Shown here: positions 33,991 to 42,401 of the stretch, in pieces
Numbering within the stretch: position 1 is the stretch's first letter
Layout: each line of letters begins with the position of its first letter
Source: Caulobacter endophyticus
Lineage (GTDB): Bacteria > Pseudomonadota > Alphaproteobacteria > Caulobacterales > Caulobacteraceae
Direction of reading: 5' to 3'
Assembly (NCBI RefSeq): GCF_029543245.1
Contig: NZ_JARQWV010000001.1
Span: 372,001-436,000, forward strand
DNA length: 64,000 nt
Translations under genes and position numbers: made by a program
Notes under the pieces: model-generated
What the model was told of the DNA's origin: nothing
Seen by the model: only the letters and a program-made list of their open reading frames with translations
The model's database searches: none

Positions 33991-35517
33991 ATGAAATTGA
34001 CCTTTAAGCCGCTGGCCGGGCTGATGCTCGCCGCGACGCTGGCGGGGGCGCCGCTCGGCGCGACCGCCTTCGCCCAGGAGGCCGCTCCGGCCGCCGCCGC
34101 CGCGCCCGCCGAGGCCGCGCCTGCGCCCGCCGCTGCTCCGGCCGCTGCTCCGGCTCCCGCCGCCGCTCCGACCATCGTCGACAAGCAGGACAAGGGCGAC
34201 AACGCCTGGATGCTGACCTCGACCCTGCTGGTCCTGCTGATGATCCTGCCGGGCCTGGCCCTGTTCTACGGCGGCCTGGTCCGCTCCAAGAACATGCTGT
34301 CGGTCATGATGCAGGTCTCGACCGTCGCCCTGATCAGCTTCGTGACCTGGGTGCTGTGGGGCTACAGCCTGGCCTTCACCGACGGCGGCAGCTGGGACAG
34401 CTTCGTTGGGGGCCTCGGCCGCCTGTTCCTCAAGGACGTGACCACCTCGACGAACGCCGCGACGTTCTCGACCGGCGTCGTGATCCCGGAACTGACCTTC
34501 GTGGCCTTCCAGTCGACCTTCGCCGCCATCACCGCGGCCCTGGTGGTCGGCTCGCTGGTCGAGCGCATGAAGTTCGCCGCGATCGTCGCCTTCGCCTTCC
34601 TGTGGCCGCTGCTGTCGTACTACCCGATGGCCCACATGGTCTGGTGGTGGCCAGGCCCTGACGCCATCGCCCTGGATCCGACCGCGCCCGTCAAGGCCGG
34701 CCTGATCTGGAGCTTCGGCGCCCTCGACTTCGCCGGCGGCACCGTGGTGCACATCAACGCCGGTATCGCCGCCCTGGTCGGTGCCATCATCCTCGGCAAG
34801 CGCCAGGGCTACGGCAAGGAACCGATGCCTCCGCACTCGCTGACCCTGACCCTGGTGGGCGCCGGCCTGCTGTGGGTGGGCTGGTTCGGCTTCAACGCCG
34901 GTTCGAACCTGGAGTCGAACGCCTACGCCTCGCTGGCGATGGTCAACACCTTCGTGGCCACCGCCGCCGCCGGTCTGTCGTGGATCATCGTCGAGTGGAT
35001 CACGCGCAAGAAGCCGTCGGCCCTGGGCCTGGCTTCGGGCATCGTGGCCGGCCTCGTGGCCATCACCCCGGCCGCCGGCTTCGCCGGCCCGATGGGCTCG
35101 GTGCTCCTGGGCCTGGTCGTCTCGCCGATCTGCATCGTCTTCTGCTCGACCATCAAGAACGCGCTGAAGTACGACGACAGCCTCGACGCCTTCGGCATCC
35201 ACGGCATCGGCGGCATCGTCGGCGCCATCGGCACCGGCCTGGTCGTCAACCCCGCCTGGGGCGGCGCCGGCGTCGTCGACTACACCTCGTGCGCCAAGGA
35301 CGGCGACATCTCGACCTGCGACACGGCGACCTACGACCTGGTCACCCAGGTCATCGCTCAGCTGAAGGGCGTCGGCGTCACCATCGTGTGGTCGGCCATC
35401 GCCTCGGCCATCGTCTTCTTCATCATCAAGCTGGTGATCGGCCTGCGCGCCTCGCCGGACTCCGAAGAAGAAGGCCTGGACATCTCCGAACACGGGGAAC
35501 GCGCCTACCACAGCTGA
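33991..35517 (+). CDS. amtB: Ammonium transporter
   Basis: AmtB conducts ammonium across the inner membrane. The 508-residue protein has a signal peptide (cleavage near AFAQ, residue 29), an unusual Ala/Pro-rich periplasmic stretch (about 30-60), then eleven membrane helices. The twin pore histidines are in YYPMAHMVWWW and DAFGIHGIGGIVG, and the WVGWFGFNAGS signature is present. A GGAAAGGGG stretch lies about 10 nt before the ATG. It forms the usual operon with glnK and is followed by a strong terminator. Confidence 0.96.
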   Translation: MKLTFKPLAGLMLAATLAGAPLGATAFAQEAAPAAAAAPAEAAPAPAAAPAAAPAPAAAPTIVDKQDKGDNAWMLTSTLLVLLMILPGLALFYGGLVRSKNMLSVMMQVSTVALISFVTWVLWGYSLAFTDGGSWDSFVGGLGRLFLKDVTTSTNAATFSTGVVIPELTFVAFQSTFAAITAALVVGSLVERMKFAAIVAFAFLWPLLSYYPMAHMVWWWPGPDAIALDPTAPVKAGLIWSFGALDFAGGTVVHINAGIAALVGAIILGKRQGYGKEPMPPHSLTLTLVGAGLLWVGWFGFNAGSNLESNAYASLAMVNTFVATAAAGLSWIIVEWITRKKPSALGLASGIVAGLVAITPAAGFAGPMGSVLLGLVVSPICIVFCSTIKNALKYDDSLDAFGIHGIGGIVGAIGTGLVVNPAWGGAGVVDYTSCAKDGDISTCDTATYDLVTQVIAQLKGVGVTIVWSAIASAIVFFIIKLVIGLRASPDSEEEGLDISEHGERAYHS

Positions 35518-35550
35518 GCCTCCGGGCTCCGCTGAAGGCGGTCCAAAAGA

Positions 35551-35588
35551 AGGGCGCGGAAGCTTCGGCCTCCGCGCCCTTTTTCTTT
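35551..35588 (+). terminator. Terminator of glnK-amtB
   Basis: AGGGCGCGGA / TCCGCGCCCT arms form a perfect 10-bp hairpin followed by TTTTCTTT on the plus strand. Confidence 0.92.
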
Positions 35589-35624
35589 GCCCGATCCTGC
35601 GAAGATCGATGTTAGGCAGGTCGC

Positions 35625-36038
35625 GTGAGCCAACTCCACCAAACCGCCGCCACGCTCCGGTTCTTCGGCGAAGACCTGGATCCCGACGAGATCACCATCC
35701 TTCTGAAAGGGCCGCCCACGCAGTCCTGCCGCAAGGGCGACGAGCGGCCGCTGCACGGCGGCGGAACCGCGCGCGAACGGAGAGGCTCCTGGAGACGAAC
35801 CGTCGACCGCCGCTCGCCCGGCGATCTCGACGCGCAGATCGAGGAACTGCTCGCCGACCTCACCCAGGACATGACGGTCTGGAAGGCGCTGTCCGACCGT
35901 TATCAGGCCGACATGTTCTGCGGACTGTTCCTGCGCGAAGGCGCCGAGGGCCTGGCTCTGGCTCCGGCGACCCTGCTGACGCTGGGGCTGCGCGGCCTGA
36001 AGCTCGACCTCGACATCTACGGCCCCGAGGCTAGCTGA
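35625..36038 (+). CDS. DUF4279 domain protein
   Basis: This 137-residue soluble protein starts at GTG 35625 (AGGCAGG upstream). It has the DUF4279 pattern: an opening TAATLRFFGEDLDPDEITILLKGPPTQSCRKGD, a central DLDAQIEELLADLTQDMTVWKAL and an ending GLALAPATLLTLGLRGLKLDLDIYG. The family is small, of unknown function, and often solitary, as here. Confidence 0.82.
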   Translation: MSQLHQTAATLRFFGEDLDPDEITILLKGPPTQSCRKGDERPLHGGGTARERRGSWRRTVDRRSPGDLDAQIEELLADLTQDMTVWKALSDRYQADMFCGLFLREGAEGLALAPATLLTLGLRGLKLDLDIYGPEAS

Positions 36039-36047
36039 CGCCGGGCT

Positions 36048-36692
36048 TTAAGGAACCCGCCGCGCCGAGAGGATCTTCAGCGGCGGGTCGATGATCTGGC
36101 CGGTCATCACCGGGTTGATCGCCTTTCCCGGCGTGGGCAGGGCCAGGATCTTCTGGGCCACGTCCATGCCCTCGACCACCGTGCCGAAGGCCGCGAAGCC
36201 CTGGTTGTCGCCCGTGGCGGCCGGATTGGCGTCCAGGCCCGGGGCGTCGCCGATCAGGATGAAGAAGTCCGAGGTCGCCGTGCCTGGCGCGTTGCGGGCG
36301 ATCGAGACCGTGCCCGACACGTGCTTGAGGCCTGTCTTGGTGGTCGGCTCGTGGGCGATCGGCGCCAGCACCCGTTTGGGATCGCCCTGCACCCCGCCCT
36401 GGATCAGGCCGTACTCCGGCGCCCCCGGCGCCCGCGAGGCCCGGAAGAAGGTCGCGCCGTCATAGCGCTTCTGGTCGACGTAGCGCAGGAAGTTGGCCGT
36501 GGTGATCGGCGCTTCCTTGGTATGCAGCTCGATGACGATCCTGCCGAGCGGCGTCTCCACCGCCACGCGCGTCGGCGGCTTGGGCGCGGGCGCAGGCGAA
36601 GCAGCCGGCTGAGGCGCAGGAGTTGCTTCCTGGGCATGCGCCGAAGTGGCGGCGGCCGCGGCGGCGGCGGCGATGAACAGGCGGCGGTCCAT
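36048..36692 (-). CDS. Exported cyclophilin-type peptidyl-prolyl isomerase
   Basis: This 214-residue protein has a twin-Arg-containing but short signal (MDRRLFIAAAAAAAATSAHAQ), a Pro/Ala linker to about residue 40 and a cyclophilin domain (VAVETPLGRIVIELHTKEAPITTANFLRYVD, FFRASRAPG, GTVSIARNAPGTATSDFFILIGDAP, GFAAFGTVVEGMDVAQKIL). It probably folds periplasmic proteins. It lies downstream of ispE, separated by a palindromic repeat. Confidence 0.93.
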   Translation of the reverse strand: MDRRLFIAAAAAAAATSAHAQEATPAPQPAASPAPAPKPPTRVAVETPLGRIVIELHTKEAPITTANFLRYVDQKRYDGATFFRASRAPGAPEYGLIQGGVQGDPKRVLAPIAHEPTTKTGLKHVSGTVSIARNAPGTATSDFFILIGDAPGLDANPAATGDNQGFAAFGTVVEGMDVAQKILALPTPGKAINPVMTGQIIDPPLKILSARRVP

Positions 36693-36730
36693 GCGAGGGC
36701 TCCCTGAAACTCGAATGATCTTGGCCCGAA

Positions 36731-36842
36731 AACCCCGCCCTTCGACAAGCTCAGGGTGAGGTTTTCCACTGGACGGCCCTTAAGCGCCCTTGAGCGGCAT
36801 GCCTTGATCCTCATCCTGAGCTTGTCGAAGGACGAGGAGCAC
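36731..36842. repeat. Intergenic inverted repeat, family E
   Basis: CCTTCGACAAGCTCAGGGTGAGG at 36739-36761 and its inverted partner CTCATCCTGAGCTTGTCGAAGG bracket about 50 bp containing a smaller GCCCTTAAG / CTTGAGCGG-like imperfect repeat. The arm CTTCGACAAGCTCAGG is the type of dispersed palindrome found in many alphaproteobacterial genomes. It is between co-directional genes. Confidence 0.75.
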
Positions 36843-36849
36843 GCAAGGC

Positions 36850-37731
36850 CTAGAACGGCCCGCCCAGGCGGCAGCGGCGCACCCACCAGTCCGGCCGCAT
36901 CGTCTCGATGCGCTCGGCCAGCCCCTCGGCCTCGATGTCGCTGGCGCACAGCGCGAAACAGGTCGCGCCCGAGCCCGACATCCGCGCCAGCAGCGCCTCG
37001 GGCTCGCCGGCCAGCAGCTCCAGCACCTCGCCGATGCGCGGCTCCAGGGCCACGGCCGGGGCCTGCAGGTCGTTGCGGGTCACCGCCGACAGCCAGGCGC
37101 ACACCTCCTCGATGCTCTCGAAAGCGTCGGGCGTAGGCGGCGGCGCCTCGCCGCGCGGATCGACGGCCGCGTCATAGGCGCGATAGACCGCCCCCGTCGG
37201 CGACGGGACCAGCGGATTGACCAGAACCGCGTGCAACTGCGGCAGCGCAGGCGCCGGCGACAGCCGCTCTCCCCTGCCCTGCGCCAGCACCGGCGCGCCC
37301 CACAGGCACGGCACACCGTCCGCCCCCTGGGCGCCGGCGACGGCTTCCAGCTCGGCGTCCGACAGCGAATAGCCCAGCGCTTCCCGAAGCAGCCGCAGCG
37401 CCGCCCCCGCGTCGCTGGAGCCCCCGCCCAGGCCGGCGGCGATCGGCAGGGCCTTGTCGAGGATCATGCGCACCGGCGGCGCCGGACCGCCGACGGCCGC
37501 GTGCAGCCCCATGGCCGCGCGAACCACCAGATTGCTGTCGTCGACCGGAATGTCGCGCCCGAACCGGCCGGTGGTCTCGAAGCTCGGCGCGTCGGCCGGC
37601 TGGATCGAGACCGTGTCGCCGACGTCGGCGAACACCATCAGGCTCGACAGCGGATGATAGCCCTCGACGTCGGGACCGCCGACGTGCAGGAACAGATTGA
37701 CCTTGGCCGGGGCGAAGGCGGAACGGCGCAT
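36850..37731 (-). CDS. ispE: 4-diphosphocytidyl-2-C-methyl-D-erythritol kinase
   Basis: IspE phosphorylates CDP-ME in the MEP isoprenoid pathway. The 293-residue GHMP kinase has the N-terminal FAPAKVNLFLHVGG (catalytic-site lysine K10), the ATP loop PIAAGLGGGSSDAGA at 96-110 and the C-terminal ARMSGSGATCFAL motif. It lies 34 bp downstream of the TPR lipoprotein gene on the same strand. Confidence 0.96.
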   Translation of the reverse strand: MRRSAFAPAKVNLFLHVGGPDVEGYHPLSSLMVFADVGDTVSIQPADAPSFETTGRFGRDIPVDDSNLVVRAAMGLHAAVGGPAPPVRMILDKALPIAAGLGGGSSDAGAALRLLREALGYSLSDAELEAVAGAQGADGVPCLWGAPVLAQGRGERLSPAPALPQLHAVLVNPLVPSPTGAVYRAYDAAVDPRGEAPPPTPDAFESIEEVCAWLSAVTRNDLQAPAVALEPRIGEVLELLAGEPEALLARMSGSGATCFALCASDIEAEGLAERIETMRPDWWVRRCRLGGPF

Positions 37732-37765
37732 CGACGGTTACCTGGAAAGCTTGAGCGAGCTAGAC

Positions 37766-39505
37766 CTACAGCGCGTTGGCGCCGTTGGCCACGGCCGGCG
37801 CCTTGGCCGGCCCCTTGCTGCCAAGGCCGTCCTTCAGCTTGGCCTCGGCGGCGGCCTTCTGCTCGTCGGTCGGCTCCAGGCTCAGCACGCGCCGCCACTG
37901 GAACTGAGCCTCGGTCTTGCGGCCCAGGCGCCAGTAGACGTCGCCCAGGTGGTCGTTGATGTCCGGGTCGCCGGGCTCGAACTCGATGGCCTGTTCCAGC
38001 ATCTCGACGGCGGCCTTGTCGTCGCCCAGGCGGTGATAGGCCCAGCCCAGGGAATCGAGCATGGCGCCCGACTGCGGATTGGCCTTCACGGCCTTCTGCA
38101 CCATCGACAGCGCCTCGGGCAGCCGCTCGTTGCGGTCGATCCACGAGTAGCCGAGATAGTTCAGCAGCTCCGGTTCGTTCGGATTGAGCTCCAGCGCCTG
38201 CTGCAGGTCGCGCTCGGCGTCGGGCCAGCGGCCGGCGCGCTCAAGCGACACACCCCGCATGTAGAGCAGGCGCCAGTCGGGCTTGTCCTTCTCGGCCTCG
38301 ACCAGCGGGTCGATCACCGCCACGGCCTCGGCCCAGCGGTCGTTGGCCCGCAGCAGGTCGGCATAGACCAGCTGGGCCGACCGGCCGGCGTCGGGCGCCT
38401 TGGCGGCGGCCTCGGCCACGGCGATGGCCTTGTCCTTGTCGCCGGCGTTCTGCAGCGTCCAGGCGATCTTGCCCTGGGCCGCGGCATAGCGGGCCGAACC
38501 GGTCGGGATCTTGGCGTAGGCCGCGCGGGCGCCGTCGACATCGCCGCCCTGGTCGAGCAGGTCGCCGACCATCAGCAGCGCGTCCTCGCGCTTGGGATCC
38601 AGGTGCAGGGCCAGGCGCAGATAGGCCAGGGCGAACTGGCTCTGGCGCTCGCTGGTGAACACCGCCGCGCAAGCGACCAGGGCGTTGGCCGCGCCCTGGC
38701 GGCCGCTGACCAGCGCTGGCGGCGCCTTGCGGGCGACGGCGCGGGCCCGGGCGTCCAGCAGGGCCGTGTCGCTGGGGGCCTCGGCCAGGATGGAATCATA
38801 GAGGGCCACGGCCTCGTCGCGACGCTTGCGGCGCTCGAGGAACGCGCCGTAGTCGAGGGCGAACATCGGCCGGACGGCCGCGACCTCCATCAGCGCCTTG
38901 TAGTCGGCTTCAGCCTCGGCGGACTTGCCGGCCCGCTCCAGGATCTCGGCGCGGCCGAGCTGGCCGAAATACTGCACCAGGCGATCGTTGCGCAGCTCAG
39001 GGAGCACCTGGGCGGCGGCCGCGTCGCCGGCGGCCTGGGCGGCCCACGGCGTCAGCAGGGCCACCGCCGGGCGGTGCGGGAAGCCGAGCGCTGGATCGGC
39101 CAGCAGGGCCTGCGCTTCCTTGCCCTTGCCGCGCGCCAGGGCGTCGACGGCCACGGTCAGCATGCCAAGGCGCCGCACGCCCTCGGTACCGCCCTCGGCG
39201 CGCGGCGCCAGCTCAGCCGCGCGCGTGACCTCGCCGGCCAGCAGGGAGGCGGTGAAGGCGCGTTCGCCCAGCAGGCCCGGGTCTTCGCCAAGATTGCGGG
39301 CGGCCTGGAAATAGGCGGCGGCCTCGTCGCTGCGGCCGTCCTCCAGCGCGGCCTGGCCGGCCAGGAACTGGCCATAGGCCGAGCGGCCGTTCCACGGCGC
39401 GTTGTTCCAGCCCTCCTGCGATCCGCGCAGCGCGGGCTCGGTGGTGGCGCAGGCGGCCAGCACGACGGTGGAAGCCAGGGACAGGAGGACTCGAAGACGC
39501 ATCAT
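37766..39505 (-). CDS. TPR-repeat lipoprotein
   Basis: This protein of 579 residues has a lipoprotein signal with lipobox LAAC (Cys at about 19) and numerous tetratricopeptide units throughout. The C-terminal ones are the most regular (EPELLNYLGYSWIDRNERLPEALSMVQKAVKANPQSGAMLDSLGWAYHRLGDD...). It is most likely an outer-membrane-anchored periplasmic scaffold. Two adjacent ATG codons (39505, 39502) are possible starts. A family A repeat lies upstream and ispE is downstream. Confidence 0.88.
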   Translation of the reverse strand: MMRLRVLLSLASTVVLAACATTEPALRGSQEGWNNAPWNGRSAYGQFLAGQAALEDGRSDEAAAYFQAARNLGEDPGLLGERAFTASLLAGEVTRAAELAPRAEGGTEGVRRLGMLTVAVDALARGKGKEAQALLADPALGFPHRPAVALLTPWAAQAAGDAAAAQVLPELRNDRLVQYFGQLGRAEILERAGKSAEAEADYKALMEVAAVRPMFALDYGAFLERRKRRDEAVALYDSILAEAPSDTALLDARARAVARKAPPALVSGRQGAANALVACAAVFTSERQSQFALAYLRLALHLDPKREDALLMVGDLLDQGGDVDGARAAYAKIPTGSARYAAAQGKIAWTLQNAGDKDKAIAVAEAAAKAPDAGRSAQLVYADLLRANDRWAEAVAVIDPLVEAEKDKPDWRLLYMRGVSLERAGRWPDAERDLQQALELNPNEPELLNYLGYSWIDRNERLPEALSMVQKAVKANPQSGAMLDSLGWAYHRLGDDKAAVEMLEQAIEFEPGDPDINDHLGDVYWRLGRKTEAQFQWRRVLSLEPTDEQKAAAEAKLKDGLGSKGPAKAPAVANGANAL

Positions 39506-39546
39506 CCCGCCACCCTCTTAGGTTTCAGGGTTTCGGGCAAGTTCAG

Positions 39547-39683
39547 ATCCTCCCCCTGAAGGGGGAGGTGTCGGCGAAGCCGACGGAGGGGGGACGTGGC
39601 TGCACAAGAAGCAGCCGCCAGAAAGGCTGAAGGGACTTCCCCCTCCGGCCCTTCGGGCCACCTCCCCCTTCAGGGGGAGGATC
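39547..39683. repeat. Intergenic palindromic repeat, family A, copy 2
   Basis: TCCTCCCCCTGAAGGGGGAGG opens and CCTCCCCCTTCAGGGGGAGGA closes the element; GTCGGCGAAGCCGAC and ACTTCCCCCTCCGGCCCTTCGGG lie inside. This is the most complete copy. It lies between two co-directional minus-strand genes. Confidence 0.88.
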
Positions 39684-39689
39684 GCGGCA

Positions 39690-41363
39690 TCACATGTTCG
39701 GATAGTTCGGGCCGCCGCCGCCTTCCGGCGTGGTCCAGACGATGTTCTGCGACGGATCCTTGATGTCGCAGGTTTTGCAGTGGACGCAGTTCTGGGCGTT
39801 GATCTGGAACTTCGGATTGGCGCCCTGCTCGTCATACAGCACCTCGTAGACGCCGGCCGGGCAGTAGAGGCGCGCCGGCTCGCCGTACTTGGGCAGGTTG
39901 ACGTCGATCGGAACCGACGGATCCTTCAGCTTCAGGTGCGCCGGCTGGTCTTCCTCGTGGTTGGTGGCCGACAGGAAGACGCTCGACAGCTTGTCGAAGC
40001 TGATCACGCCGTCAGGCTTGGGATAGACGATCGGCTGATAATCCTTGGCCAGGCCCGTCGAGGCCGCGTCGGTCTTGTCGTGCTTCAGCGTGCCGAAGAA
40101 CGAGAAGCCGCCGAACAGGTGCGTGCACCACATGTCGAACATGCCGAACGCGCCGCCCAGCGCCGTGCCCAGCTTGCCCAGCAGCGGCTTGGCGTTGCGG
40201 ACGACCTTCAGTTCCTTGGCGACCCACGACTTCTCGAAGACGGCCTCGTACTCGACCAGGGCGTCGCCCTCGCGGCCGGCGGCGATGGCCTTGAACGCCT
40301 CTTCGGCGGCCAGCATGCCGGTCTTCATGGCGTTGTGGCTGCCCTTGATGCGCGGCACGTTGACGAAGCCGGCCGAGCAGCCGATCAGCACCCCGCCTGG
40401 GAACGACAGCTTCGGGATCGACTGGTAGCCGCCCTCGGTGATGGCCCGCGCGCCGTAGGCGATCCGCTTGCCGCCTTCCAGATAGGGGCGGATCGAAGGG
40501 TGCTGCTTGAAGCGCTGGAACTCGTCGAACGGCGACAGCCAGGGGTTCTTGTAGTTCAGGTGCACCACGTAGCCGACCGACACGTAGTTGTCGCCGAAGT
40601 GGTACAGGAAGCTGCCGCCGCCCGTCTGGTTGTCCAGGGGCCAGCCGGTGGTGTGCTGCACCAGGCCAGGCTGGTGCTTGTCGGCCGGGATCTGCCACAG
40701 CTCCTTGATGCCGATGCCGTACTTCTGCGGCGACTTGCCGGCGCTCAGGTCGAACTTGGCGATCAGTTGCTTGGCCAGCGAGCCGCGCACGCCCTCGGCG
40801 ATGAACACGTACTTGCCGTGCAGTTCCATCCCCGGCTGGTAGTCGGGCTTCTCGTGGCCGTCCTTGGCGATGCCGACGACGCCGACGACGACGCCCTTCA
40901 GCGAGCCATCCTCGCGCCAGACCATGTCCGAGGCGGCGAAGCCCGGATAGATCTCGACGCCCAGTTCCTCGGCCTGGGCCGCCAGCCAGCGGGTGACATT
41001 GCCCAGCGAGGCGATGTAGCAGCCGTGGTTGTGCATGAACGGCGGCATGGCGAACATCGGCAGGCCGAGCTCGCCTTGCGGGCCCAGCAGCAGGAACTTG
41101 TCCTTGGTGACCGGGGTCTCGAGCGGCGCGCCCTTTTCCTTCCAGTCGGGGATCAGCTCGTTCAGCGCCTTGGGATCGATGACCGCGCCCGAAAGGATGT
41201 GGGCGCCGACTTCCGAGCCCTTTTCCACCAGCGCCACGCTGATTTCGGTTCCGGCCTTTTCGGCCATCTGCTTGAGACGGATGGCCGACGCCAGGCCCGC
41301 CGGGCCGCCCCCGACGATGACGACGTCGTATTCCATCGACTCGCGTTCGAGGACTTCGCTCAT
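39690..41363 (-). CDS. Electron transfer flavoprotein-ubiquinone oxidoreductase
   Basis: ETF-QO passes electrons from fatty-acid and amino-acid dehydrogenases, via ETF, to ubiquinone. The 557-residue protein has the FAD motif DVVIVGGGPAGLASAIRLKQ (about 13-32), the ubiquinone-site region GAHILSGAVIDP and the C-terminal 4Fe-4S ferredoxin domain (LYCPAGVYEV, NCVHCKTCDIKDPSQNI). ATG 41363 has GGGAG 5 nt upstream. The 4Fe-4S ligands are all visible. Confidence 0.97.
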   Translation of the reverse strand: MSEVLERESMEYDVVIVGGGPAGLASAIRLKQMAEKAGTEISVALVEKGSEVGAHILSGAVIDPKALNELIPDWKEKGAPLETPVTKDKFLLLGPQGELGLPMFAMPPFMHNHGCYIASLGNVTRWLAAQAEELGVEIYPGFAASDMVWREDGSLKGVVVGVVGIAKDGHEKPDYQPGMELHGKYVFIAEGVRGSLAKQLIAKFDLSAGKSPQKYGIGIKELWQIPADKHQPGLVQHTTGWPLDNQTGGGSFLYHFGDNYVSVGYVVHLNYKNPWLSPFDEFQRFKQHPSIRPYLEGGKRIAYGARAITEGGYQSIPKLSFPGGVLIGCSAGFVNVPRIKGSHNAMKTGMLAAEEAFKAIAAGREGDALVEYEAVFEKSWVAKELKVVRNAKPLLGKLGTALGGAFGMFDMWCTHLFGGFSFFGTLKHDKTDAASTGLAKDYQPIVYPKPDGVISFDKLSSVFLSATNHEEDQPAHLKLKDPSVPIDVNLPKYGEPARLYCPAGVYEVLYDEQGANPKFQINAQNCVHCKTCDIKDPSQNIVWTTPEGGGGPNYPNM

Positions 41364-41529
41364 GGCTTCTCCCGCCCCAGGCCCTGCGCGGAGCCTGCCT
41401 TCTTCCTGTTTGAGTCGGACTTTATCCGAACGTGACGCCACGGCGGTCAAGGAAAACTGGATAGTTTTTGTTGCACCGCAGCGCGGACATATCGGTGACG
41501 CAGCCCATTATACTCGCTAGAGAAACCCC

Positions 41530-42351
41530 ATGAGCCTCGCCGTCGATCCGCGCGCCGTCGAAAGCCTGCTGGCCTTCTGGGCCGATGCGGGGGTCGAGGC
41601 CTGCTACGCCGACGAGCCGATCGACCGCCTGGCCGAGGGCGCGGCTCTGCTTAGGGCCCGCAGCCAGCCCCAGCCGGTGGTGGTCGCCGCCCCCCCGCCC
41701 CGCCCCGGCGCGTTCGGCGGGATAGACATCGGCGCGGCCGCCGCGCAGGCCAGGCAACTGGCCGCCGCCTGCAACGATCTCGAAAGCCTGGCCGCCGCCA
41801 TCGCCGCCTTCGACGGCTGCCCGCTGAAGACGCAAGGCGCCAAGCAGGCCGTGTTCTCGCGCGGGCCCGGCGACGCACCGGTCATGGTCATCGGCGAAGG
41901 TCCCGGCGCCGAGGAAGACGCCCGCGGCGAGCCCTTCGTCGGCCGCGCCGGCCAGCTTCTCGACCGCATGCTGAAGGCGGCCGGCCTGCAGGAGCGGGCC
42001 TTCATCACCAACACCGTCTTCTGGCGCCCGCCCGGCAACCGCACGCCCACGCCCCAGGAGCAGGCCGTCTGCGCCCCGTTCGTCGAGCGAGCGATCGCGC
42101 TGATCAAGCCGAAGTTGATCCTGCTGGTCGGCGGCGCCTCCGCAAAGAGCATGTTGAAGCGCGAGGAAGGCATTTTGTCCCTTCGCGGCCGCTGGTTCGA
42201 ATGGCGTTCCGAGGACGGCGCGATCGAGGTTCCGGCCTTGCCCAGCCTGCATCCGGCGTTCCTGCTGCGCCAGCCGGCGGCCAAGAAGAAGGCCTGGCAG
42301 GACCTCCTGATGCTGGCCGAAAGGCTTGATCGACCCGAACGGCCCCATTAA
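41530..42351 (+). CDS. Uracil-DNA glycosylase, family 4 type
   Basis: The enzyme removes uracil from DNA. The 273-residue protein has motif A VMVIGEGPGAEEDARGEPFVGRAGQLLDRML and the C-terminal SLHPAFLLRQPAAKKKAW; NTVFWRPPGNRTPTPQEQ lies between. The 4Fe-4S ligands are placed as in alphaproteobacterial members: C-x16-C (AACNDLESL...DGCPLK) and C in AVCAPF, while the Cys usually preceding RPPGNR is Trp here. The start has GAAACCCC upstream, a weak site. The lytic transglycosylase gene follows 50 bp later. Confidence 0.88.
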   Translation: MSLAVDPRAVESLLAFWADAGVEACYADEPIDRLAEGAALLRARSQPQPVVVAAPPPRPGAFGGIDIGAAAAQARQLAAACNDLESLAAAIAAFDGCPLKTQGAKQAVFSRGPGDAPVMVIGEGPGAEEDARGEPFVGRAGQLLDRMLKAAGLQERAFITNTVFWRPPGNRTPTPQEQAVCAPFVERAIALIKPKLILLVGGASAKSMLKREEGILSLRGRWFEWRSEDGAIEVPALPSLHPAFLLRQPAAKKKAWQDLLMLAERLDRPERPH

Positions 42352-42401
42352 ACAAGCCGCTGACCAGTCGGAACGGGGACGCGCGCCGCCTTTTCAAAGG
42401 C

